DNA of 64,000 nucleotides from Polytrichum commune. Lineage: Eukaryota; Streptophyta; Polytrichopsida; Polytrichales; Polytrichaceae. The notes under the pieces were generated by a model, which was not told where the DNA came from, made no database searches, and saw nothing but the letters and a program-made list of their open reading frames with translations. The stretch is taken from positions 54,212,758 to 54,276,757 of the forward strand of contig OX485805.1 in NCBI GenBank assembly GCA_950295325.1. Direction: 5' to 3'. Shown here piece by piece: positions 1-12,938 of this stretch (its first letter is position 1; each line of letters begins with the position of its first letter). A program made the position numbers and the translations under genes.

Positions 1-1593
1 CACATTTTGGTTGGCGTTGAGGACGAGTTTCTTAACACCAGAACCCTTGACCGTTGTTCTAAGAAGATATCCACGGATTTCCTACAATCTTGCTTCCTAC
101 CTAATAAAATCCTTCATAGCTACCATGTTTTTAGTGACATTCATAACCATCTAGGCTGTCAACAACGGGACCCTCTTAGATGTCCATTTGAGATAACGGC
201 TCACTGATGGCCAAAATCGGCTACGCAAGGGTAGCCGGGCTCATACCACCGGCTACATAATATGCAGAGGGCCGTTGCTCATATTCTGGAATCTTCTCTC
301 ATGAATAAGTGCACATTACACACAATTATGCGTCTCCTCTCTGATAGTAATGGCGTAGGTGTTAGGTATAATTCGTTGCATTTTCCTCAGACTCTAGCCG
401 ATGGCCACCAATCAGCTGAATAAAGGTAGTCAGGTTCTCTTCATAGACAAGCATTTTCATGTCTTTTGCTCACAGAAAAGTGATTGCTTGCCAAATTTGC
501 CCATAATAGGGGGGATAGCACGCTACAAATTAGTGACTTGCATATATATCACTGCATATATATCACTCCACCACTACATTAAATAAAAGCTAGACTTCTA
601 GACTAGAAAATGTTCAGGTAATTTACTCACTGTGCCTAACCCCATGACAACAAAAAGCACCCATTCCTGTTATAGTTGTCACAATAATGGCCACCATGGA
701 TGCATGGACTGCAGATGCCACGTCCATGCTAAGCATTAGAGCTCTGGACAAAAAATATGCCCCAATGGACACATTGTCCTCTTGCTCTAGAATTCAAATC
801 CAAAGTTCATCAATGTCCTGAAGGCTTTACATGAATCTATTGAAGTTTCGTCCAGAGTCCGTAAGTTGATCAAGAACAGTGGTTAATGAACGCTCATAAC
901 TATCTTTGCTACATTGGGCGTGTCCAAGTATATCATGTTAACGCATACACCTGATAGTTTCATGTATGCGTTTGAGTATGTATTTGCTTGTCGATTTCAC
1001 GCAAGTGACAGGTTTAAATTACTAGACTCTAATGTGAACCAACAAGAAGACTCTGTTTTCGTAAGTCCTCAAAGTTTGAACCACATTTAACAATTAAGTC
1101 TTGAATTAAACACTACGTGAGGAAGTAGAATGTTGTTGGGGCTATTGCCTGTGCACCCACCTTCTGGACCAACCGCTTAAGGTTTAAGGATCTCATAAAA
1201 TTCGAGGCTACTTTGGGTGTAGCTTCCAAAGTGTTACCAGGCTTTCCTCACATTTTGTGCACAAATCTGTGTAAAATTATATTGGGATCATCGGGTAACA
1301 CCTCGCACAAGATTGAGTCACCGTAATGGAGGGATTTGTGCAGAATTGGTGCTGCTTGTGCAGAAGTAGCTCATGTGAGTCCCCTTTCACGCGAATTCTA
1401 CAACCCTCAAGGGACCCTGCTAGAATCTCTACTTAACCTCTATCCCAGTATATAGGGTGGGGGTAGATGATTCCACTGATGAAAGTGGTACATCTACACT
1501 TCGTCCTAGATATTGGGACAGAGGTGATGTCAAAACTTTAGCGCCACTGTGGTCCATGTGAAGCATCTAGATTCTAGCCTGGTGAGGTCAATG
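1..1593. other. No gene recognised
   Basis: AT-rich sequence with only short chance ORFs on both strands. I see no recognisable protein, RNA gene or terminal inverted repeat here. The stretch ends where the first repeat block, shared with 11325-12931, begins. Confidence 0.5.
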
Positions 1594-2548
1594 GAGAACA
1601 TTGGAAGGTCCATCCCACCTATCTCCCTCAACAGCCGATACAATTATCTGAGCAGAAATATATTGTGGAAGTAGACTTACACAAACCGACTTGAAATTAG
1701 TTGAGGAGAAACAATGCAAGGCTATTAGCAAGCACCGTGGCAGCAGATCCAGATTGGGTGCTGAATATCACTCTTGCCGACACCATGCCAAACCACCATC
1801 CTCTACCAAATGCTGTTCAGATTAGAACTGCGAGATTTCATCTTCCCACGTGCAAAGCATGTGTGAGCAGCCAGCTCCATTGAAGAGACTATTACATGTC
1901 AAAGCACACGACACACTTTCCCCGGTATCCCCTGTCACACGGTACAAATATATTTCAGGAAAATACAAACTGGCCGCAAATAACACGTTACACCTTCTAG
2001 TACAGTAATCTTCATATCGATATTCAGTTGTTTGCTGAGAACAATCCTGTGAAATTGTTCGACAGTGTAGATTTAAGTGCGTTGAAACGCTCCACAGAAG
2101 ACGGCTGCTAAAGTCTGCTTCCCTAAACCCAGTAGGACAGAAACCACGAAGTTGATGTACTTTGGAGGAAATCCTGACCCATCCACACTAGAATCTCCAA
2201 ACATGAAGTAGGACATAACCTAGAGATCATTGGAGGAGTACTGGTGGGTGGATACTGTTGGATTTGGGGAACATCTGATCCCCCATCCTCCAAGCACCTC
2301 CAAACCTTGCGTAAAAGGGAGACATGAGCAAGTGCACTTACTGTGTGTACAAGGATTTGATTTAGGAGCCGGTGATGAGAGAAGAGAAGCAGGACTTGAA
2401 TTGTCGACTACGTCTCAAAGGTGAAACGGAGCATGAACCGAAGCAAAAGTTTCCTGATGAATTGAGGCGGAGGTAGATGAGGATGCAGTGCCCGTCACAT
2501 TACACCGTACCTTAGTTTAGACGCGCCCAAGGTTTTGGGTCAAATGGG
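1594..2548. repeat. Repeat block R1, copy a (single-unit form)
   Basis: About 0.95 kb that aligns by eye with 11325-12931, from the shared start GAGAACATTGGA to the shared end GGTCAAATGGG. This copy has one version of the segment that is present three times in the other copy. It abuts repeat block R2 directly at about 2549. No intact coding frame is seen, and it may be the remnant of a spliced gene or an element. Similarity is high but with many substitutions, so it is not a very recent duplicate. Confidence 0.8.
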
Positions 2549-3842
2549 ATGGTTAAAGCCTTCAAATCTGAAGAGTACAAATTTCTTGGAGATGACACGT
2601 GCAATTCCTCGCGACTTTTGTTGACAATTTCTTTCTTGGCGGTTTCCTCCATAAATGGTAGAACTCACATCAAACTTCTAACCTGCGGATTCCCCTACAG
2701 TATGCACACAAGAAACATCCCTACTATCTCTACCAAAACGCAATAAGATGTCGCTTCTTCGTTTCTATGACAAGGAGACCCAGAAAATGCTACAACATCA
2801 ACCAACACAATCCACTTCTGCTATCATGGCTAGATTGCAGCTCTTTACGTAGCTACTGCTGGACGGATATGGAAAACTCCAAGACATCTAAAGTCTTCCT
2901 GCGCTCTTCCTAATCAGAGTTTGATGTTAATTGATGTGATTCTTGAAATTATGAAATCTGTGTTTAGGTTATTTCTGTGAAAAGCTTACTGGAATTCAAA
3001 ATTCGAACAATGAAAGAAAACATCTCTATGACACGATAACTATCAAATGCAACAGCACCATTTACTTCAAGTTACAAGGTGTTCCTGATAGGTCTTCCTA
3101 CAGTTTTCCTAACCATAGTATGATGCTAATGGCCGTAATTCTCGAAATTGTGAAAACAGTGTATAAAGTTGTTGAAATACAGAAACTGAATAGAAAAGGC
3201 AACATTTGTAGGACACTGACTATCAAAAGCAACAGCATTCTTCACTTTAAGTCACAAGATGTTTCTAAGTAGCCTTCCTGCGCTCTTCCTAATCACGGTG
3301 TGATTTTAAGGGACGTAAATTTTGAAATTATGAAATATGTGTGTAAGGTTATTCGAATATAAAAAGTTGAGTGGAAAGAAAACATTTGTAGGACACGATG
3401 GTTATCAAAAGCAACAACATTCTTCAATGCAAGTCACAAAGTGTTTTTGATGAGCCTGCGACGCTCAAAACCGAGCCTGGAACTGACCTACTTCCCCAAA
3501 GCCTGTGAAGCAACAAAATGAACTGGTGTATCTAACACTATATTTGCCGGTTCCAGGCAGAAAACTGCGTAACGTTACACTGCCTCATTCCGCAGTATTT
3601 GCTTCCATGTCAAGCCGAACATAATACTGAGGAAAATGACTATGTCTAGCCAATGCTCGACAACAACATCACCTAAAGATTGTAAGCTCCAAGATCTAGC
3701 ATCCTGTCTTGTTCACAACCTCAATCTCCTCAATGCGGCCCGTGCGTGCTAATCTTCCACTGCAGAGACAATAACAAAGTTAGGCAGTGTCACAACCAAC
3801 TTTGGAGCACTAGAGATGTGCTGCAACAGAGCTCAATTATGT
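2549..3842. repeat. Repeat block R2, copy a
   Basis: About 1.3 kb that aligns with 21421-22729. Both copies begin GGTTAAAGCC and end near a GAGCTC motif that lies in an HMA-gene-associated exon in the second copy. The block contains three degenerate tandem units of about 180-200 bp. R1 and R2 adjoin here but are about 8.5 kb apart in the other location, so either they were once contiguous there or this is a composite. Confidence 0.8.
2895..3460. repeat. Degenerate ~190-bp tandem repeat, three units
   Basis: Units start at about 2895, 3093 and 3274 with CTTCCT and share a central region ending in a CAAAAGCAACAGCA-like stretch followed by AAGTCACAAGGTGTT. The same three units occur at about 21819-22373, so this tandem array predates the duplication of the block. 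Confidence 0.75.
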
Positions 3843-3885
3843 AGAAACTTCACCTTTTAAACAAGAATTAGGTTTGCTTTGTCCT

Positions 3886-6800
3886 TCAATGACCATAGGA
3901 CCTAGCATTTCCAAAATTGTGAACATTTTTACAATTTGGTTGATGAGAAATTGGATACTTACTTGAAACTATTTCACTGTGATGGTTGCAAATATTAGGC
4001 ACCTCCCCAGACTTTAAGGTGATGGTAGACTTCTTCCACGTGATCCAATGTGGATTTCGAATATCACAATCTTGTTTAGAATGCACAAATTTTTTAAAGT
4101 CCTCTAAGTGAGACATTTTGTGGTTGATATAAACATCCACAACATAATTTTGAGGTTCGTCAACTCGCTCAACATTTGAATCCCCTTCTAGGAACAAACC
4201 ACTAAGGATTCGACATGCTTGAACCTCATAGGGGCATGCTATCTCTTTGATGATGTACTCAGTACATTCATCAGGTACACGTGCAGGTTCCCATGTACCT
4301 CGAAGTTCTCCGTTAACAGTTCCACATATACTTGATTCACAAAGCCGTTTTCTTTCCGTTTTATCCTCTCCAAACACTGCTTCGAAACCAATCTCCGCAC
4401 TGTAGAAATCATAACCAATGATAGGATGTTGTCCTCCGTTTGTAAATGATATTGGCTTAAACCCATTCGACAATTGTGGGGAATTTGAAACTTCAGTAGT
4501 TCGGCTACCCATTGTGGAATCCGTTTTAAAGCCTCGAGTTCTTGATGCCGCAACACCAATATGTACACCGTAGTTCACACCAATGTTGCCAGCAACTTTG
4601 TCTACAGGAGAATTTTGAGTGGACGTTCTCTGTATAGCAAGGCTTGTCTTAAGAGTATTTACTTCTCCACACTCTACATCGCATGGCAAGTACACAACAT
4701 CTGCCTTCACACATTGAAGGGACATCTTGTAGTAAGTTTGAAACCAAGCAAAATGGTTTTGGTCCTTGTCTAATTCATATGGTTTACACTCCTTCGGAAG
4801 GCCAAAATTTACCCTAAGTTCAGTTTCTATCTTACGTTCGTCAAGGTGTTTCAAGAAGTGTAAGTCAAGCCGGACGTTAATGTTAGCGTCAATAATATGT
4901 TTCTTATGTACATTTGAGTTGCAAGTATCATATCCAAGCTGGACAATTATCTTCATTGAGATGTTCTCATCATCTTTTGCCAATCCACCATCGTCGTCTC
5001 CTCCACCTCCACCACCACCGTCATCTCCTCCGCCTCCACCACCGCCGTCATCTCCTCCGCCTCCACCTCCACCACCGCCGTCATCTCCTCCGCCTCCACC
5101 TCCACCACTGCCGCCATTGCCTCCTCCGCCTCCGCCTCCACCTCCACCACCGCCGTCATCTCCTCCGCCTCCACCTCCACCACTGCCGCCATTGCCTCCT
5201 CCGCCTCTGCCTCTACCTCCACCACTGCCACCTCCACCACCACTACCGCCACTATTTTCCTCATTTCTTGCTCCTCTTTTTTCTATTCTTGCTTTTTTTT
5301 TTCCACTTGTTCCGCTAGCCCCACCATTGTTGTTTGCGCCATTGTGATCTCTATTATCATTCTTGCTAAAGCTAGATGATAGATCTTTCTCCTCCCTTGA
5401 GATTGAAAATTCAAGGAACACGTCCTTGATTAAACCCAAGTTCCACGAGGATGGGGGATGAGCTCCCAACATTTGCACAATGTTAAAATATACAAGAACA
5501 TTATCATGTGGATTTTTCTCATGTAGTTTTTGAACCATGTTTGACAGTAACCATAATTTGGCCAGAACATGGAGTCGATATTCTCCATGTTCTTCTTGGG
5601 ACTCTCGACTCATTGCATAAGTATCCAAGTCATCACTTGAACCAAAGTATGTTGATTCTGAGCTTTCTTGCATTGATGTTGTCTCATCAACATAGTTGCT
5701 TGTTATTTTTTCCTCATCGTCATGAATGCAGAAGGTAATTGCTTGAAAATTGGGCTCAGAAAACAAAATTTCCTTGTATTTTTCTGCAGTGATCTTCTCG
5801 ACCAAAACCTCGACCTCGACCTCATTCACATTGTTCCTCAATGTTACTAATGCATGAGGTAATCCAACTCCAACTATAGTGGACATGATCTTCTCATTTG
5901 CAAAAATAAACTCTATTTGCAAATGATCAATTGTATCCTGCACTCTTCCGATGATAATGACCTCAACATGATCATCATGTGTCAAATGATCACCCAAATC
6001 GATGACATTGGTCCAAGATTCAACAAAATCCGGCTCTTCGGATGTCCCCAACAATTCCATGACTTCAAGTAATTGTTTATTGATAAGGTCTAATACTGTA
6101 GAATGTAGATCCTGAAAATCACACCAAATTGCAACACAAGAAACAATATTGGTCGTAAATCATTTTTTTTAATACCTTAAAACTATAATTAAAAATCAAT
6201 AGATTTGCATTCCCCAAGAATCTATGAGGTTTGTCTAAAATATTTATTTCAGCAAAAAAAATTAATACCCAAACCATGAACTTCAAGAAAACAAGTACTA
6301 GATACATGGCAATTTTTTATTACTCATAGAATGATACCATGTTTATAATTTGGCCATAGGGGGTTGCACTGAATGTAGCAATTTTGAATATTTTTTGTCT
6401 CCATGACTACACAAAACTACAAAATGAATGCAATCCATAGAATTGAAATTGACACTCAAAATCTCCTACCTTACTATATATCAAGAAAAATACCAATACA
6501 AAGCTTTATGGATAGAAGCCTAACCTCCAACCACATGTTGTTGTCTTGCATCACCTTTGCTGTTTTCAACCATATCTCCTTATCCTCAGGTGTCTCTTTG
6601 TCAAATAAGTGACGACCCATTAGTTTAAGTAACAATGGAAGTCCACGACAACCGTCTGCAATTGTCGTTGCCAGTTCAACAAAGCCTTCCCTTGGTGTCC
6701 CACTCATGAATGCATGCATGTTGAAAAGATGCCGTGAATCAAATTTGTCCAACAATTGTACTTCGTACACAGCCTTAGAGGCTGCAGGAAAAGCATTCAT

Positions 6801-8485
6801 CACATGATTCAACACATCATGTTGCCGTGATGTGATCACAATCCGACTGTCCAATCCAAGGATCATGTGGATCTCAGGAAAAAGAGCTTCAAATTGATTT
6901 GCATCATTTATATCGTCAACAATGACCAACATTTTTCGATGTTTCAAAGCATTATTTAATGCGCATCGATATTCCTCGTCATTACAAAGCGATTTGGACC
7001 CAAGGCCTAAATCATGTAGAACTTTTTCTTGCAACACGGAAGTTTGACTTGACTGCACATCTCTCAAAATACAATAACCGTCAAAATGGAGAACTGAACA
7101 AAAGTATTTGGATATTTCCATGGCAAGGGTCGTCTTGCCAATACCACCCACCCCAACTAGCCCTATGACACTCACACTCTCAAGCATCTTCACCACACCC
7201 TTCATGGATTCCATTAACCCAAATGACATTTTTGATAGAATATCAAGGCTTATTGTATTTTTAACTTCCACCACGATCCTTCTTCTCAGTTCATCATCAT
7301 TTCTGAAATCCACAGACAACAATTAACACAATGTGAGGGCTAATTAGCATGCGGCATCAAGGCAAGTGGCCATAGGACAAGTGGCACCAACATAAATGTT
7401 ATGAGTTTGTGCCAATTTATACAACTTATTGAGGGTTAATCATTGAGCAACCTCTACCCTATAATCGTAGAAGGCAGTTTCGATTCCACTCTCCTGAACG
7501 GAAGGTCTTGGAAGACAATATGCTTAAAAATGTAGAAATGTTATACACAATTCAAGCTACATAATACACATACACATACATATACAAATATAAATAATGG
7601 TATATGTACATGTCTATTGACATGGATCGACCCCTCAAGGGTCAAAAGCTACATGAAAGGAATGTGACATTTTATGAGCCGATAAGACTTGTGAAGACAT
7701 ATCCATCGATTGCGTTATTTAAAGGATTGTTCACATGTAATAAAACGTTATCTTATTGAATGTTTACCTTGCACCTAGCTAGTTGGTTAGGTTTCATACA
7801 TTATGTCTAGACATGTGAGAGTCTTAATAATTAACATAAAATCTTTATCAAATGTGGTAATTAAAATGAACACATAGTGAAGAAACATCAACACCAGATA
7901 AAAGTCTCACCCATTCACTTCATCCATTCCGAAATCCTTGTAATCAGCAACTTTGCGAAGAGCTTTCTTCCATATGGGGATCTTCTCTGTCCACCCACGC
8001 TTTTGGTGGTTTATGAAGGCCTCTTTATATGGCCCATCCTCAATTCTTTGTAGGTCACTTGACTTGACGTCATAAAATACTGGAATTATCCGTCGCTCGC
8101 TCTTCAACATCTCGCACAACTGGTCTAGACAATCTTCGGATTCTGCATACCCTTTGGTAAAAATGGCCACATAAACAAAAGACTCTTCTATTGCTCTATG
8201 GTAATCTTTTAAAGCAAACCTGCCCGGCGGGTAGGAAGGACAACTTGAAAAAATGCCAGCCTTGAAGAGCTCCACAATGAGATCATGCACAAAGCGTGAA
8301 TTGTACCAGAAGCAGTGATTCGTAAACACGCGATATTCACGAAGCTTCCATCTTGGTATTTCATCAAAAGCAACAGTAGACGTTTTCAATGGCGCTCCAC
8401 AGCTAGAGTTTCCCTCATAACTAGAGTATCCATCAAATCGAGAAGGGTATGGATTCCCCAAACGACTTCCAGATCCATCTCCCAT
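3886..8485 (-). CDS. TIR-NB-ARC resistance-like protein with a novel C-terminal region and no LRR
   Basis: Three exons inferred from splice signals: 8485-7911, 7302-6525 and 6111-3886. Donors are GG|gtgaga and GAG|gttagg, acceptors tttcag|A and tttcag|G. All phases agree, giving 1192 residues. Exon 1 (from about residue 48) is a TIR-like domain. Exon 2 is the nucleotide-binding domain: P-loop GVGGIGKTT (242-250), kinase-2 MLVIVDDI (316-323), SRIVITSRQ (344-352) and GLPL (412-415). The family acts as cytoplasmic immune receptors. Exon 2 ends soon after GLPL, and I cannot find ARC2, an MHD motif or LRRs. Exon 3 has an acidic region, a Lys/Arg patch, a Gly/Asp low-complexity run (about residues 738-826) and about 360 residues I do not recognise. 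The TIR has CLDQL (Gln122) where the catalytic Glu normally sits. The exon structure is well supported; function is inferred. Confidence 0.85.
4985..5265 (-). repeat. Coding tandem repeat: Gly/Asp-rich tract
   Basis: GC-rich, trinucleotide-like repeats on the minus strand encode runs of Gly broken by Asp-Asp, Ser-Gly and Asn-Gly, in blocks of about 36-60 bp. The tract lies inside exon 3 of the TIR-NB-ARC gene and keeps its frame. It generates long spurious proline-rich ORFs on the opposite strand. It is likely to vary in length between individuals. Confidence 0.9.
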
Positions 8486-11324
8486 CCTTCCCCAAAATCG
8501 ACAACAGATCTGTCCAAACTTTCACCTTTCCTTTCTACCCTTTGTCCCTGCCGTCAAACAAGAATTGACATTAGTAAATGCATTACTATTAGCTTGGACT
8601 TGTTACCTCCCAGGCTGACAACCACAAAGGCATTATCTTGAAAAAGATAAACAACCATTTAACTCGTATAGCCATGAACTAAACAATTGAACAAGCGTGA
8701 AATAATAAAAATCTAGACCATTTGGAAAAAAATCAAGATATCCAATATACACGGTTTTAAATCATTGAACTATCCTTATTTGCAGAGCTTATTGGCAACC
8801 ATGTCAACAAAACTCACCATTAATTCATGGCTGCAATAAATTCAAGCCAAATTATGTTGGTCATCAAGTGCAAATCAAATTTTGTGACGATTTGTGCTTG
8901 TATTAGGTTGCAATATACCAACTTTTCAACTAAAGTGCATAACTAGATCAAGTGCACATAGATCTCTAGAAACAATCCAACAAATTCTAAACAATAGAAT
9001 GGGTTTGCAAAATCAGCAAGTATTAGATTGGAACTGAATTACCTTGCTAAGGGAAAAAAGGAAAAAAAACCACAACAAATAAAGAGTTAAGAGGGTTACT
9101 TAAAAGTGAGTGGCCATTTTTAGTCACTTGGGTTTTCATAGGTTCCCCTCAATATGGTCCTTGAACCTCTTTAATCCTTAGATGTAATTGGGATCCTAAG
9201 ATAATGTTGTTACAAATAACAAATTTTCATCCTTTTGTAGTATGAGGCAAGGGGTCAGAAGTGCAATAAAATTTATCATCTTCACTTTGCAAAAAAATTT
9301 CTCGTCACACTGTAGATGTATCTAAAAAAATTATCAAGCAAAACATTTTTGAATGACCCCCTTTCCACCCAAAACTTCAAGAATTTCCACTCAAATTCTT
9401 AGAGAATTTGAGGGCTATCCTCAAGATAACCAAGGATTGTTTCTTCATCCAAAAGAGGAATTGTATGAGAAGGGTTATTCACTTCATATCATTTCATAAC
9501 ATTCCACCTATTCAATCCCCACGATTCACAATGCCAACCGTGGTAGTATGTCAATCAATTCGGTATTTAAGAACCCCTTCCACCCATTTGCAGTAGAACC
9601 TATAGCAAAAAAAAGCATGTGTTTGATGTAAAAGAAAACCCGGCATCACTTACTTAAATTTTAGGTATGTTGAAAAATAAGGAAAAAAAGGAACTAGAAA
9701 AAAGAAAAAAAGAAAATAATGATTATACACTAACAACAAACAAGTAATTGTGAGGATTCTACAAATTTTTACATGGGTCATAGAGCATGCACCAATGCCT
9801 TCAAGGGTTGGGGGGGGGGGGAGACACTCTTCTTGATTGGACACCTTTATTTTGAGTGATATATGGCAACTTTGGAGTTAAAGGTAGACACTAAAAAGAA
9901 ACACGTGTTATGATGATATTGAACTATGTGCTCAAAAGATAGACACTGGATTCTAGGCTCAATAGTGAACACAACCGAGAGTCTATGATCGTTCAAACAG
10001 AGAAATAATCTTGAATCCCTACGATCTCTCATATGCTTTTGCATCTCAAATATGATTATGAGATTTGAGATGACACCATGCTGGATTCACAATTTGCTAA
10101 CCCGATGGAACAATTTCTGATTCAATCCAACGCTCCATCCAATGGCCAAGATTGTTGGTGGAGTTACAGATTCCCAGAATAGGGCCACAATGATACCTGA
10201 CCAAAAGGTGGCAGATGACCAAACAACGCATGATTTTGTGGGGCAATTTAAAATCTGCCACTCGCATGATGGGCTTCAGATCATAGACAGTTGCTGGCTA
10301 CGTCATGCAATCTGCTCTATCTGACCATCAATGTCATTTGGACTAATAGGTAAGACTTGAATAAATTCTTCTTTGCGATCTAAATTCTTCTCCTTGTGCT
10401 AGCTGTGGATAGTGCCAACACTAATCTTGACAAGTTCTCTTTCCATACCCAACGCCATACACAAGGAAGACATGAATTTGTGACTCGCTCATTTGTACAT
10501 AGATTGGAATGGAATATATTGATTTCAGTTCAACTGATACAGCACACCTCAATGAACCTCGACCCCTTATCCCCTACACAAACTTCTTTTTGTCTGTCTG
10601 TCTGTCTGTTTGGCACATCAAAGGCAATTTGACTACATTTCCACTTAATATGCAAGAATCTAAAAAAGATGATGGGATGGTTCATTCAGTCGACAAGGCT
10701 CTGACACATCTCTATCTTGTTCACAGCGTTTGTACATCAGTGCACAGGCGTTTATCTGGCCCAAGCCATTGCTGCTACAACACTTGACACTCACAAGAAA
10801 AACTTCACTTCCACAATCACAGGGACTCGCAGACAACTAAAGATTTAATAAACAGGACGATCATCTCCAACACCACAATGGGACTGCCCGAGAAAATTTC
10901 TGGACCCACCAAGCCTCGGGCAGTCCCGCTTGACTTCAAAACACAGTTGTCCTTGCATTCTTGACGGCCCTCTCGTCCAAAAAACCCATATTGAATGCAA
11001 CTCAGCTTCAAGGTCCAAAATCCAGTATACATGCTCACTTCACTTAGAAAATAATCAATTGACTAAGCTTTCCTTCCCCAAGTGAAAGCTGTCTATAAAG
11101 CATGTAAATCTACTTGAAATACGAAAAAGGGGAAGAAATATGAAACAAATCCTCATTAGCATTGAGGTGATAGTTTTGGAGACTTACCATTTGAAAGAGC
11201 CCTTGTTATTTTAAAATAAACTGCAAATTTTAGGTATTTTATTTTATAATATTTTAACTAATGTCAACTCCTTTCAAAAGTATTCATATACACTCAAAGT
11301 AATCAAGCGTAATTAAACGTAATT
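8486..11324. other. No gene recognised; intergenic, with simple repeats
   Basis: This is the upstream flank of the TIR-NB-ARC gene and further AT-rich DNA. It holds a 13-base G run near 9810 and a short (GTCT)n microsatellite at about 10590-10612. ORFs are short and lack recognisable motifs. Confidence 0.5.
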
Positions 11325-12931
11325 GAGAACATTGGAGGGTCCATCCCACCTATCTCCCTCAACAGCCGCACCACAATTATCTGAGCAGAAACATATTGTG
11401 GAAGTAGACTTACACAAACCGACTTGAAATTAGTTGGCGAGAAACAATGCAAGACTATTAGCAGCACCGTGGCAGCAGATCCAGATTGGGTGTTGAATAT
11501 CACCCTTGCCGACACCATGCCAAACCACCATCCTCTACCAAATGCCATTCAGATGGGAACTGCGAGATTTCATCTTCCCACGTGCAAAGCATGAGTGAGC
11601 AGCCAGCTCCGTTGAAGAGAGTAGCGGTGCCACTTTACCTGTCAAAGCACACGACACACGGTACACATATATTGCAGGAAAATACAAACTGGCCGCAAAT
11701 AACAAGTTACACCTTCTAGTACAGTAATCTACATATCGATATCCAGTTGTTTGCTGAGAATAATCCTGTGAAATTGATCGACAGTGCAGATTCAAGAGCG
11801 TTGAAACTCTCCACAGAAGACGGCTGCTAAAGTCTGCTTCCCTAACCCCAGTAGGACAGAAACCACAAAGTTGATGTACTTCTGAGGAAATCCACACTAG
11901 AATCTCCAAACATGAAGTAGGACATATCCTAGAGATCATTGGAGTTGTACTGGTGGGTGGATACTGTTGGATCTGGAGAACATCTGATTCCCCCATCCCC
12001 CAAGCACCTCCAAACCTTGCGTAAAAGGGAGACATGAGCAAGTGCACTTACTGTGTGCAGAAGGATTTGATTTAGGAGCCGGTGATGAGAGAAGAAAAGC
12101 AGGACTTGAACTGTCGACCACGTCTCAGGTGAACCGGAGCGCTCCACAGAAGACGGCTGCTACAGTCTGCTTCCCTAACCCCAGTAGGACAGAAACCACA
12201 AAGTTGATGTACTTCTGAGGAAATCCACACTAGAATCTCCAAACATGAAGTAGGACATATCCTAGAGATCATTGGAGTTGTACTGGTGGGTGGATACTGT
12301 TGGATCTGGAGAACATCTGATCCCCCATCCCCCAAGCACCTCCAAACCTTGTGTAAAAGGGAGACATGAGCAAGTGCACTTACTGTGTGCAGACGGATTT
12401 GATTTAGGACTCGGTGATGAGAGAAGAAAAGCAGGACTTGAACTGTCGACCACGTCTCAAAGGTGAACCGGAGCGCTCCACAGAAGACGGCTGCTAAAGT
12501 CTGCTTCCCTAACCCCAGTAGGACAGAAACCACAAAGTTGATGTACTTCTGAGGAAATCCACACTAGAATCTCCAAACATGAAGTAGGACATATCCTAGA
12601 GATCATTGGAGTTGTACTGGTGGGTGGATACTGTTGGATCTGGAGAACATCTGATCCCCCATCCCCCAAGCACCTCCAAACCTTGTGTAAAAGGGAGACA
12701 TGAGCAAGTGCACTTACTGTGTGCAGACGGATTTGATTTAGGACCCGGTGATGAGAGAAGAAAAGCAGGACTTGAACTGTCGACCACGTCTCCAAGGTGA
12801 ACCGGAGCATGAACCGAAGCAAAAGTTTACTGAGAATTGAGACGGAGGTAGATGAGGATGCAGTGCCTGTCACATCACAGCGGACCTTAGTCTAGACGCG
12901 GCAAGGGTTGTAGGGTGTCGGGTCAAATGGG
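11325..12931. repeat. Repeat block R1, copy b (triplicated form)
   Basis: Second copy of the block at 1594-2548. It is about 0.65 kb longer because an internal 334-bp unit is present three times (11808-12809). It ends five bases before the TAA target site of a Harbinger-like MITE. No convincing coding frame is seen. Confidence 0.8.
11808..12809. repeat. 334-bp tandem triplication
   Basis: Three head-to-tail units starting at about 11808, 12142 and 12476, each beginning CTCCACAGAAGACGGCTGCT. They differ at very few positions, so the amplification is recent. Only one unit is present in the related block at 2095-2430. Each unit keeps one minus-strand frame open, which explains the several overlapping ORFs here. 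Confidence 0.92.
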
Positions 12932-12938
12932 CATCTAA

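Noticed and set aside
2895-3460. Could the spaced direct repeats be a CRISPR array?
   Set aside because: Units are about 190 bp and degenerate with no unique spacers, in a eukaryotic setting with introns.
4766-5347. Long proline-rich and Leu/His-rich plus-strand ORFs
   Set aside because: They are the antisense of the Gly/Asp tract in the TIR-NB-ARC exon, and the minus-strand frame is supported by splice phases and flanking conserved-looking sequence.
11535-12873. Overlapping minus-strand ORFs with a P-loop-like LGLGKQTLA string
   Set aside because: They come from the 334-bp triplication staying open in one frame. The string lacks the full GxxxxGK[ST] context and no other NTPase motif follows.
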